This document shows positions 1 to 7,565 of a stretch of 64,000 bases of DNA, in pieces; position 1 is the stretch's first letter; every line of letters starts with the position of its first letter. A program made the position numbers and the translations under genes. The notes beneath the pieces were generated by a model. The model worked only from the letters and a program-made list of their open reading frames with translations, did not search any database and had not been told where the DNA came from. Origin of the DNA: Streptomyces echinatus (lineage in GTDB: Bacteria > Actinomycetota > Actinomycetes > Streptomycetales > Streptomycetaceae). The DNA is taken from NCBI RefSeq assembly GCF_014203595.1, contig NZ_JACHJK010000012.1, positions 142,135-206,134 of the forward strand, read 5' to 3'.

Positions 1-493
1 GCTGCCAGGTGGCCGCCTTCGCCAGCTGCCAGCCGCAGAAGTTGGAGACGCCGGCGTACCGGGCGCGGCCGCTGCTCACCGCGATGTCGAGGGCCTGGAG
101 GGTCTCCTCCAGCGGGGTGCCGGGGTCGTAGGCGTGGACGTGCCACAGGTCGACGTACTCCGTGCCGAGGCGGGTCAGGGAGGCGTCGAGGGCGGCGAGC
201 AGATGGCCGCGTGAGCCGTCGAAGCGGCGGTCGGGGTCGGGCACGCTGCCGGCCTTGGTGGAGATGACCAGGTCCCGGCGCGGCACGAGGCCGTCCATGA
301 GCCGGCCGAGCAGGTACTCCGCCTCCCCGTCGCCGTACACGTCGGCGGTGTCGACGAGGGTGCCGCCGGCTTCCCAGAACGCCTTCAGCATGTCCGCGGC
401 GTCGTGCTCGTCCGTGTCCCGGCCCCAGGTGAGGGTGCCGAGCCCGATCCGGGACACACGCAGGCCGGTACGGCCGAGATGCCTCTGCTCCAT
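1..493 (-). CDS. aldo/keto reductase, C-terminus cut by the window edge
   Basis: Only the first 164 codons are present, because the gene runs off the left edge. The protein starts MEQRHLGRTGLRVSRIGLGT, the typical first strand and turn of the AKR (alpha/beta)8 barrel. The catalytic tetrad expected for NADPH-dependent aldo/keto reductases is visible: Asp48 and Tyr53 (in DTADVYG), Lys80 (ISTKAG) and His120 (DLWHVH). The substrate cannot be told from the sequence; the family reduces aldehydes and ketones. The ATG at 493 is the only start that gives the complete N-terminal motif. The gene is divergent from the F420-dependent oxidoreductase at 833, with a 339-base spacer between them. Confidence 0.9.
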   Translation of the reverse strand, partial: MEQRHLGRTGLRVSRIGLGTLTWGRDTDEHDAADMLKAFWEAGGTLVDTADVYGDGEAEYLLGRLMDGLVPRRDLVISTKAGSVPDPDRRFDGSRGHLLAALDASLTRLGTEYVDLWHVHAYDPGTPLEETLQALDIAVSSGRARYAGVSNFCGWQLAKAATWQ

Positions 494-832
494 GCGGGCG
501 AGATTACTGGCCAGAACCGGTGCGGTGGGTTGCCTGTGGACAACCGGACCGATCACCACGCACCCGGCACCGATCCGGCGTGGGACAGCGCCCCGAAGGG
601 GCACGGGAAACCGCGCGACCAGCCCCGAACGCCCCGCACCCGGGAACCACCCCGCGCCCTCCCGCACCCGGCCCCCGACCCCCGGCCCCGCACCCGGGAA
701 CCGCCCCGTGTCCGGCCCCCGAAACCCGCGCCCGGCGGTCGACCCGCGCCCCCGCGGCCCCTGCCCCCGGCACCCCCCTCACGCTAAGGTCACCCCGACA
801 AGGACGTTACTCATGGGTAAGGGGAATCGGCC
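494..832. other. non-coding spacer with C-rich degenerate repeats
   Basis: There is no credible gene between the divergent starts at 493 and 833. Bases about 590-635 contain a block (ggggcacgggaaaccgcgcg, then accagcccc) that resembles the repeat at the right end of the window. From about 630 to 780 the + strand is strikingly C-rich, and the phrase CCCCGCACCCGGGAACC occurs twice (near 632 and 686). Just before the 833 gene there is an AAGGGGA ribosome binding site. Confidence 0.6.
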
Positions 833-1888
833 ATGCAGCTCGGGATCAACCTCGGCTACTGGGGTGCCGGAATGGACGGCGACAACCTGGCCGTGGCGCA
901 GGAGGCCGACCGGCTGGGCTACGCGGTGTGCTGGGCCGCCGAGGCCTACGGCTCCGACGCGGCCACCGTGCTCAGCTGGGTCGCCGCGCAGACCGAGCGC
1001 ATCGAGGTCGGCTCGGCCATCTTCCAGATCCCGGCCCGGCAGCCCGCCATGACGGCGATGACCGCGGCCACCCTCGACTCGCTCTCCGGCGGCCGGTTCC
1101 GGCTCGGCCTCGGCGTCTCGGGCCCCCAGGTCTCCGAGGGCTGGTACGGCGTCAAGTTCGACAAGCCGCTGGCCCGCACCCGCGAGTACGTGGAGATCGT
1201 CCGCCGGGCGATGACCCGGGAACGGCTGACCTACGAGGGCGAGCACTGGACGCTGCCGCTGCCCGGCGGCCCCGGCAAGCCGATCAAGCTGACCGTGCAC
1301 CCGCAGCGTGAGCACATCCCGCTGTACATCGCCGCGATCGGCCCGAAGAACCTGGAGCAGACCGGCGAGATCGCCGACGGCGCGCTGCTCATCTTCCCCT
1401 CCGCCGAGCACCTGGAGGAGACCACGGTCAAGTACCTGCGCGCGGGCCGGGAGAAGGCGGGCCTGACGCTCGACGGGTTCGACGTCTGCCCGACCCTGCC
1501 GCTCGCCCTCGGCGACGACAAGGACGTGGCCCGGCTCGCCGACACCTTCCGTCCGTACACCGCGCTGTACGTCGGCGGCATGGGCAGCGCCAAGCAGAAC
1601 TTCTACAACCAGCTCGCCCAGCGCATGGGATACGAGAAGGAGGCCGCCGAGATCCAGCGGATGTATCTGTCCGGGGACAAGCAGGGAGCCGCCGCCGCGG
1701 TCCCGCAGGACCTGATCGACAAGACCGCCCTGCTGGGCTCCGTCGACCGGATCGCCGACCGGATGAAGGACTACGCCGCCGCCGGGGTCACCACCCTCAA
1801 CCTGGCCCCGGCCGGCTTCACGCTGGACGAGCGGCTCGCCTCGCTGCGCGCCGGCAGTGAGGCGCTGGAGCGGGCCGGGCTCGCGTAA
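833..1888 (+). CDS. LLM-class F420-dependent oxidoreductase
   Basis: A 351-residue luciferase-like monooxygenase-fold (TIM barrel) protein. The N-terminus MQLGINLGYWGAGMDGDNL and the segment LGVSGPQVSEGWYG (about residues 98-111) are typical of the actinobacterial F420-dependent subgroup related to M. tuberculosis Rv3520c. Such enzymes use reduced coenzyme F420 for hydride transfer; the substrate is unknown. The length is normal for the family and no residues look missing. The ATG at 833 has the ribosome site AAGGGGA six bases upstream. It is followed by a 15-bp terminator hairpin, so it is probably monocistronic. Confidence 0.88.
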   Translation: MQLGINLGYWGAGMDGDNLAVAQEADRLGYAVCWAAEAYGSDAATVLSWVAAQTERIEVGSAIFQIPARQPAMTAMTAATLDSLSGGRFRLGLGVSGPQVSEGWYGVKFDKPLARTREYVEIVRRAMTRERLTYEGEHWTLPLPGGPGKPIKLTVHPQREHIPLYIAAIGPKNLEQTGEIADGALLIFPSAEHLEETTVKYLRAGREKAGLTLDGFDVCPTLPLALGDDKDVARLADTFRPYTALYVGGMGSAKQNFYNQLAQRMGYEKEAAEIQRMYLSGDKQGAAAAVPQDLIDKTALLGSVDRIADRMKDYAAAGVTTLNLAPAGFTLDERLASLRAGSEALERAGLA

Positions 1889-1899
1889 GGGAGGTTTCC

Positions 1900-1942
1900 A
1901 CGGCCGTGGTGGGGGCTCGGGGGTCTTCCCCGCCACGGCCGT
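1900..1942 (+). terminator. terminator hairpin after the F420 oxidoreductase
   Basis: A 15-bp stem (1900-1914 with 1928-1942, one G-U pair) and a 13-base loop lie 11 bases after the stop codon. There is no T-run, as is usual in Streptomyces. Confidence 0.7.
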
Positions 1943-2115
1943 CACGGGGAACAACGCGCCCGGCGCCGTGCGGTTACGACCCCCGCGGCCCTTCTTTCGC
2001 GCCGCCGCGGTCCTTCGTTCGGCCGAGTCGGCCCACACCCCTGTTGCGGCTCCGTTCCGTCCCCATTTGACTCGTTCTCTGCGGGATCCCGAGGAGCTGC
2101 GGAGAGGTGACTGCC

Positions 2116-2904
2116 ATGCTGTCGGCGAAGAGTCTGTTCCAGGAGATCCTCGACAACGACGAGTCCTTCCGGCTCTTCTGCTCCATCGCCGCCGGCGGAG
2201 AGGCCCAGGGTGGCTGGGAGAACGGACGGATCGCCGCGCTCGTGCCGCGGAGCGAAAGCGCGCTCGCGCCCAGGATCGCCCGGCACGGCGCCGACGAGGA
2301 CAAGCACGGACGCATCTTCACGGCCCTGCTGAGGAGACGCGGACTCACCCCCGTCCCCGTTCCGCCGGAGACCGACTACACGATGCTCCTGGAAAAGCGC
2401 GGCATCGGTCTCGCCCACGACCGGCTGCGCCGGGACGAGCCGCTCACCGTCCCGGACCTCATCGTCTACCTCGCGCACAGCCGGGTCACCGAACAGCGGG
2501 CCGCCGACCAGATGGCCATGCTCCGCAGGCACTTCGGCGACCACCCCGACGTCGGCAGGGCGGTCCGCATGATCTCCGAGGACGAGGACAGGCACCTCGC
2601 CTACACCCACGAGGAACTGCTGCGCTTCGCCGCCGCCGGGCACGGCCGGCTCATCCAGCGCACCCTGCGCGCGTGCGCGCTCGCCGAGATCCGCGTCCAC
2701 CGGGACGTCAGCCTCGCCGTGATGGCCCGCATGGGCCGCGTCCTCGGCTGGGGCCGGTCCCGGTCGGCGCTCCTCGCGGCCGGCATCCACGCCGCGTACG
2801 CCTACGAACGCCTCGCCGGCCGGCACCACATGGTCGGCCTCGCCATGCCCGCACACCGCGACGCCCTCGGCGCCCCGGCCGCGCCCGCCCCCGAGTACGC
2901 CTGA
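2116..2904 (+). CDS. ferritin-like (diiron-fold) protein of unknown function
   Basis: A mostly helical 262-residue protein. It carries two Glu-x-x-His segments, GADEDKHGRIF near residue 58 and SEDEDRHLAYTHE near residue 155, plus further glutamates in the helices (for example VTEQRAADQMAML). This is the ligand pattern of ferritin-like/rubrerythrin-type four-helix diiron proteins. Oxidase, storage and non-metal roles all remain possible. I prefer ATG 2116, because GGAGAGG sits 8 bases upstream; GTG 2107 in the same frame would add three residues. It converges on corA with only 7 bases between stop codons. The exact family was not recognised. Confidence 0.65.
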   Translation: MLSAKSLFQEILDNDESFRLFCSIAAGGEAQGGWENGRIAALVPRSESALAPRIARHGADEDKHGRIFTALLRRRGLTPVPVPPETDYTMLLEKRGIGLAHDRLRRDEPLTVPDLIVYLAHSRVTEQRAADQMAMLRRHFGDHPDVGRAVRMISEDEDRHLAYTHEELLRFAAAGHGRLIQRTLRACALAEIRVHRDVSLAVMARMGRVLGWGRSRSALLAAGIHAAYAYERLAGRHHMVGLAMPAHRDALGAPAAPAPEYA

Positions 2905-2911
2905 CCCGCTC

Positions 2912-3916
2912 TCACAGCCAGCCGCGCCGCTTGAACAGCCGGTGCAGCACGACCTCCAGCCCGGCCATCACCAGGATCACCACGGGATACGACCACAGCC
3001 AGTGCAGCTCGGGCATGTGGTCGAAGTTCATGCCGTAGATGCCCGCGATCATCGTGGGGACCGCGGCCATCGCCGCCCACGCGGAGATCTTCCGCATGTC
3101 GTCGTTCTGCCGCACGCTCATCTGCGCCAGGTGGGCCGACAGGATGTCCGACACCAGCCGGTCCAGCGCCTCCACCGACTCGTTCACGCGCGCGAGGTGG
3201 TCGCTCACGTCCCGGAAGAAGGGCCGCGCCTTGTCGTGCACGAAGGGCACCGCGGTGCCGAGCGGACCGCTGCCGGCCAGGCGGGTCAGCGGCAGCGTCA
3301 GCGGCCCGGTGGCCCGGCGGAACTCCAGGACCTGCCGCTTGAAGGTGTAGATCCGGGACGCGGTGTTGCGCGAAGCGCCGAGCTCGGGCTGGAACACCTC
3401 CGCCTCCAGCTCGTCCAGGTCGGTCTGCAGCTCCGTCGCCACCTCCAGATAGTGGTCGACGGTGGCGTCGGCGATGGCGTACAGCACCGAGGTGGGGCCC
3501 TTGTCGAGCATCTCCGGCTCCTCCTCCAGCCGGTGCCGCACCGCGGCCAGCGGCGAACCCTCGCCGTGACGCACGGTGACCACGAAACTCTCACCGACGA
3601 AGACCATCACCTCGCCGGCCGAGACGGTGTCGCTCTCCGGCTCGTACGCGACCGGCTTCAGCACCAGGAACAGCGAGTCGTCGTACACCTCCAGCTTGGG
3701 CCGCTGGTGCGCCTTGAGCGCGTCCTCCACGGCCAGCGGGTGCAGCCCGAACTCCTCCGTCACCAGGTCGAACTCCCGCTCGGACGGCTCGTGCAGCCCG
3801 ATCCACACGAAGCCGCCCGCCGCCCGCGCCTCGGCGAGCGCGTCGGACAGGTCCTCCGGTCCCTCGGCACGCCGTCCGTGCCGGTATATGGCGCAGTCCA
3901 CGATCACGCTGCGCAT
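2912..3916 (-). CDS. corA: CorA-family magnesium/cobalt transport protein
   Basis: A 334-residue CorA-type divalent cation channel subunit. It has a long N-terminal cytoplasmic alpha/beta and coiled-coil funnel, then two C-terminal membrane helices. The signature YGMNF (about residues 303-307) ends the first membrane helix and is followed by the periplasmic loop MPEL; the tail is basic (FKRRGWL). Homologues are pentamers that let Mg2+, or Co2+/Ni2+, into the cell, gated by internal Mg2+. It lies divergent from the phosphomutase-like gene, with 52 bases between starts. No M-box riboswitch was seen in that short spacer. Confidence 0.92.
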   Translation of the reverse strand: MRSVIVDCAIYRHGRRAEGPEDLSDALAEARAAGGFVWIGLHEPSEREFDLVTEEFGLHPLAVEDALKAHQRPKLEVYDDSLFLVLKPVAYEPESDTVSAGEVMVFVGESFVVTVRHGEGSPLAAVRHRLEEEPEMLDKGPTSVLYAIADATVDHYLEVATELQTDLDELEAEVFQPELGASRNTASRIYTFKRQVLEFRRATGPLTLPLTRLAGSGPLGTAVPFVHDKARPFFRDVSDHLARVNESVEALDRLVSDILSAHLAQMSVRQNDDMRKISAWAAMAAVPTMIAGIYGMNFDHMPELHWLWSYPVVILVMAGLEVVLHRLFKRRGWL

Positions 3917-3968
3917 TCTCCCTTCGCCCGCCCACCGCCGCGCGGTGGTGTACGCCTACCCTTGCCGC

Positions 3969-4655
3969 ATGCCCACGCTGATCCTCGTAAGGCACGGACG
4001 TTCCACCGCCAACACCTCGGGCCTGCTCGCCGGGCGGACGCCCGGCGTCGCCCTGGACGAGCGGGGCGCCGCGCAGGCCGCCGCGCTGCCCGGAAGGCTC
4101 GCCGGCCTGCCGGTCTGCGAGGTCGTCACCAGCCCGCTCCAGCGCTGTCAGGAGACCGTACGGCCGCTGCTGGAGGCCCGGCCCCACCTGCGCTCCCACA
4201 CCGAGGAGCGGATCAGCGAGTGCGACTACGGCGACTGGTCCGGCCGCAAGCTCGCCGAGCTCACGGACGAGCCGCTGATGGAGGTCGTGCAGGCCCATCC
4301 GTCCGCCGCGGCCTTCCCCGGCGGCGAGTCCATGCGGGCCATGCAGACCCGCGCCGCCGAAGCCGTACGTGAGTGGAACGCGCGCGTGGAGCGCGACCAC
4401 GGCGCCGACGCCACGTATCTCATGTGCTCCCACGGCGACATCATCAAGTCCCTCGTCGCCGACGCCCTCGGACTGCATCTCGACCTCTTCCAGCGGATCT
4501 CCGTGGAGCCGTGTTCCATCACCGCGATCCGCTACACCCGCCTCAGGCCGTTTCTCGTTCGTCTCGGCGACACCGGGGATTTCGCTTCGCTCGCCCCGCG
4601 TGAGGAACCCGGTGAGGGCGACGCACCGGTGGGGGGTGGTGCGGGAGCACCGTGA
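3969..4655 (+). CDS. histidine phosphatase family protein (MSMEG_4193-type putative phosphomutase)
   Basis: A 228-residue protein with the histidine phosphatase core: ILVRHGRST at residues 5-13 (phospho-acceptor His), SPLQRCQETV with the second arginine, CDYGDWSG, and CSHGDIIKSLVADAL near residue 157 with the second catalytic His. The subfamily is actinobacterial and recurs beside mshC; its substrate is, as far as I know, unassigned. A -10-like TACCCT (3957-3962) lies only 6 bases before the ATG and no ribosome site is visible, so the mRNA is probably leaderless. It is followed by DUF3090, the kinase-like gene and mshC on the same strand. Confidence 0.88.
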   Translation: MPTLILVRHGRSTANTSGLLAGRTPGVALDERGAAQAAALPGRLAGLPVCEVVTSPLQRCQETVRPLLEARPHLRSHTEERISECDYGDWSGRKLAELTDEPLMEVVQAHPSAAAFPGGESMRAMQTRAAEAVREWNARVERDHGADATYLMCSHGDIIKSLVADALGLHLDLFQRISVEPCSITAIRYTRLRPFLVRLGDTGDFASLAPREEPGEGDAPVGGGAGAP

Positions 4656-4752
4656 TCGTCGGCCGCAGTAGGGTGAAGCGACCCACCCAGTCGCTCTTCC
4701 GCACGGCCCGTACCCTCGAAACCCTCGCCATCACGATCAATGGAGACAGGAC

Positions 4753-5343
4753 GTGTCCCGTCAGGTGTTCCTCTACGACCAGCCGGACCGCTTCGTGGCC
4801 GGCACGGTCGGACTGCCCGGACGCCGTACGTTCTTTCTCCAGGCCACCGCAGGCCCCCGCGTGACCAGCGTGGTTCTGGAGAAGACCCAGGTCGCCGCGC
4901 TCGCCGAGCGCATGGACGAACTGCTGGACGAGGTCGTACGGCGCAGTGGCGGCAGCGCCGCCGTGCCCGCGATGGCGCCCAACGAGATCTCCGACAGCGC
5001 CCCGCTCGACACCCCCATCGAGGAGGAGTTCCGCGTCGGCACCATGGCCCTGGCCTGGGACGGCGAGGACCAGCGCATGATCGTCGAGGCGCAGGCCCTG
5101 GTCGAGCTGGACGCCGACACCGAGGAGGACCTCGCCGAGGCCGAGGAGCGACTGCTCCAGGACGAGGAGAACGGACCCCCGATGCTGCGGGTCCGGCTGA
5201 CCGGCGCGCAGGCCCGGGCCTTCGCCAAGCGCGCCCTCGACGTCGTCAACGCCGGGCGGCCACCGTGCCCGCTGTGCAGCCTCCCGCTCGATCCGGAAGG
5301 ACATGTATGTCCGCGCCAGAACGGATACCGCCGCGGAGCGTGA
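4753..5343 (+). CDS. DUF3090 protein with C-terminal Cys/His zinc-binding-like motif
   Basis: A 196-residue protein of a conserved actinobacterial family (DUF3090) with no known function. The N-terminal part (MSRQVFLYDQPDRFVAGTVG) is beta-rich and the middle is strongly acidic. The C-terminus carries CPLCSLPLDPEGHVCPRQNG, with Cys-x2-Cys and His-x-Cys spaced as possible zinc ligands. GTG 4753 has GGAG seven bases upstream. The end of the gene overlaps the start of the kinase-like gene by 37 bases, implying translational coupling. Its repeated neighbourhood with mshC suggests a role linked to mycothiol or cysteine metabolism, which is inference only. Confidence 0.85.
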   Translation: MSRQVFLYDQPDRFVAGTVGLPGRRTFFLQATAGPRVTSVVLEKTQVAALAERMDELLDEVVRRSGGSAAVPAMAPNEISDSAPLDTPIEEEFRVGTMALAWDGEDQRMIVEAQALVELDADTEEDLAEAEERLLQDEENGPPMLRVRLTGAQARAFAKRALDVVNAGRPPCPLCSLPLDPEGHVCPRQNGYRRGA

Positions 5344-6131
5344 CGGACGATCCGAACCCCGCCGAACTGCTCGCGCGGGGTGAGCTGACCGTACGCGGCC
5401 GGATCCGTGAGGCGTCCAACGCGGCGCTGTTCTGCACGGTCTCCCTCGACGGACGGAAAGCCTCCTGCGTGTACAAGCCGGTGGCCGGGGAGCGCCCCCT
5501 GTGGGATTTCCCCGACGGCACCCTCGCGGGCCGCGAGGTGGCCGCCTACGAGGTCTCCGAGGCCACCGGCTGGGGTCTCGTGCCGCCGACCGTGCTGCGC
5601 GACGGCCCGTACGGCGAGGGCATGTGCCAGCTGTGGATCGACGTCCACGCCGAGGCGGAGCTGCTCGCCCTGGTCGACGCCGAGGAGCCGGAGCCGGGCT
5701 GGAAGGGCATCGGGTTCGCCGAGGTCGGCGAGGGCCGCACCGCGCTGCTGGTGCACGCCGACGACGAACGGCTGCGCCGGCTCGCCGTCCTGGACGCGGT
5801 GATCAACAACGCCGACCGCAAGGGCGGCCATCTGCTGCCCACCGCCGACGGGCGGCTCTACGGCATCGACCACGGCGTCACCTTCAACGTCGAGAACAAG
5901 CTGCGCACCCTGCTGTGGGGCTGGGCCGGTGAGCCCCTCACCCCGGACGCCGTCGGCGCCCTCAAGGGGCTGCGGGACGCCCTGGACGGGCAGCTGGGCA
6001 ACCGGCTGGCCGGACTGATCACGGCGGCCGAGACCGACGCCACACGCGCGCGTGTCGACGCGCTGCTCACCTCGGGCCGGCACCCGGAGCCGGGCGGGGA
6101 CTGGCCCGCCATCCCCTGGCCACCCGTGTGA
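5307..6131 (+). CDS. SCO1664-family protein with a PI3K/HipA-like kinase fold
   Basis: A 274-residue protein of an actinobacterial family with distant similarity to phosphatidylinositol kinases. Kinase-like landmarks are visible: SCVYKPVAGE near residue 54 (possible ATP-binding Lys), REVAAYEVSE (possible Glu partner), INNADRKGGH near residue 168 (catalytic-loop Asp/Asn pattern) and YGIDHGVTF (metal-binding Asp in place of DFG). Its phosphoryl acceptor is unknown. The ATG lies inside the end of the DUF3090 gene, in another frame. It sits directly upstream of mshC. Kinase activity is a structural inference. Confidence 0.82.
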   Translation: MSAPERIPPRSVTDDPNPAELLARGELTVRGRIREASNAALFCTVSLDGRKASCVYKPVAGERPLWDFPDGTLAGREVAAYEVSEATGWGLVPPTVLRDGPYGEGMCQLWIDVHAEAELLALVDAEEPEPGWKGIGFAEVGEGRTALLVHADDERLRRLAVLDAVINNADRKGGHLLPTADGRLYGIDHGVTFNVENKLRTLLWGWAGEPLTPDAVGALKGLRDALDGQLGNRLAGLITAAETDATRARVDALLTSGRHPEPGGDWPAIPWPPV

Positions 6132-6225
6132 GCACGGCCGGCGCCGGCGCACAAGAGAGCGGAACCGGCCATCCGGCCTGATCCCGTTAGTATGGCCCGC
6201 TCGGCGGCGGGTTAGGCTCATGTAC

Positions 6226-7455
6226 ATGCATGCCTGGCCCGCTTCCGAGGTCCCCGCCCTGCCTGGTCAGGGCCGCGACCTGAGGATCCACGACACCGCG
6301 ACCGGCGGCCTGGTCACCCTCGACCCCGGTCCCGTCGCCCGCATCTACGTCTGCGGCATCACGCCGTACGACGCGACCCACATGGGTCATGCGGCGACCT
6401 ACAACGCGTTCGACCTGGTTCAGCGCGTGTGGCTCGACACCAAGCGGCAGGTTCACTACGTCCAGAACGTCACCGACGTCGATGATCCGCTGCTGGAGCG
6501 CGCGGACCGGGACGGCGTCGACTGGGTCGCCCTCGCCGAGAAGGAGACCGCCCTCTTCCGCGAGGACATGACCGCCCTGCGGCTGCTCCCCCCGCAGCAC
6601 TACATAGGCGCCGTCGAGGCCATACCCGGCATCGTCCCGCTCGTGGAGCGGCTGCGTGAACTCGGCGCGGCGTACGAGCTGGAAGGCGACATCTACTTCT
6701 CCGTCGAGTCCGACCCGAACTTCGGCAAGGTGTCCAACCTGGACGCCGCCGCCATGCGGCTGCTGTCCGCCGAGCGCGGCGGCGACCCGGACCGGCCGGG
6801 CAAGAAGAACCCGGTCGACCCGATGCTGTGGATGGCGGCCCGCGAGGGCGAGCCCAGCTGGGACGGCCGCTCGCTCGGCCGGGGCCGCCCCGGCTGGCAC
6901 ATCGAGTGCGTGGCCATCGCCCTCGACCACCTCGGCATGGGCTTCGACGTCCAGGGCGGCGGCTCCGACCTCGCCTTCCCGCACCACGAGATGGGCGCCT
7001 CGCACGCCCAGGTGCTCACCGGCGAGTTCCCCATGGCCAAGGCCTATGTCCACGCCGGCATGGTCGCCCTGGACGGCGAGAAGATGTCCAAGTCCAAGGG
7101 CAACCTCGTCTTCGTCTCCCGTCTGCGCCAGGACGGCGTCGATCCCGCCGCCATCCGTCTGTCCCTGCTGGCCCACCACTACCGGGCCGACTGGGAGTGG
7201 ACCGACGAGGTCCTCCAGGAGGCCCTGGGCCGCCTCGGCCGCTGGCGCGCGGCGGTCTCCCGGCCCGACGGCCCGTCCGCCGACGCGCTGGTGGAGGAGA
7301 TCCGCGAGGCCCTGGCCGACGACCTGGACGCCCCCGCGGCGCTCGCCGCCGTCGACCGCTGGGTGGCCCGCCAGGAGCAGGAGGGCGGCACGGACACCGG
7401 CGCACCGGGCCTGCTGTCCCGGGCGGTCGACGCCCTGCTGGGCGTGGCCCTCTGA
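6226..7455 (+). CDS. mshC: L-cysteine:GlcN-Ins ligase (mycothiol biosynthesis)
   Basis: A 409-residue MshC. It adenylates cysteine with ATP and joins it to the amine of GlcN-Ins, the third enzymatic step to mycothiol. It resembles cysteinyl-tRNA synthetase: the HIGH-like motif is THMGHAAT near residue 46, the KMSKS motif is GEKMSKSKGN near residue 285, and zinc ligands are suggested by YVCGITPYD and GWHIECVAIA. It lacks the anticodon-binding domain of CysRS. The start at 6226 gives the known N-terminus MHAWPASEVP, and a -10-like TAGGCT (6213-6218) ends 7 bases before it, so the transcript may be leaderless. It ends against a strong bidirectional terminator. Confidence 0.97.
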   Translation: MHAWPASEVPALPGQGRDLRIHDTATGGLVTLDPGPVARIYVCGITPYDATHMGHAATYNAFDLVQRVWLDTKRQVHYVQNVTDVDDPLLERADRDGVDWVALAEKETALFREDMTALRLLPPQHYIGAVEAIPGIVPLVERLRELGAAYELEGDIYFSVESDPNFGKVSNLDAAAMRLLSAERGGDPDRPGKKNPVDPMLWMAAREGEPSWDGRSLGRGRPGWHIECVAIALDHLGMGFDVQGGGSDLAFPHHEMGASHAQVLTGEFPMAKAYVHAGMVALDGEKMSKSKGNLVFVSRLRQDGVDPAAIRLSLLAHHYRADWEWTDEVLQEALGRLGRWRAAVSRPDGPSADALVEEIREALADDLDAPAALAAVDRWVARQEQEGGTDTGAPGLLSRAVDALLGVAL

Positions 7456-7478
7456 GCGCCGCGCGACGGTCATAGGGT

Positions 7479-7513
7479 GAAGGGGCGGTTCCCGATGCGG
7501 GAACCGCCCCTTC
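7479..7513. terminator. bidirectional terminator between mshC and the PAC2 gene
   Basis: A perfect 16-bp stem (7479-7494 with 7498-7513) closes a 3-base loop. It sits between the convergent stops of mshC (7455) and the PAC2 gene (7566) and can serve both strands. Confidence 0.85.
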
Positions 7514-7565
7514 GCCGGTACGGACCGGGTCCGTACTCGGTCCGTACCCTCAGGCCTCCGTGGCC

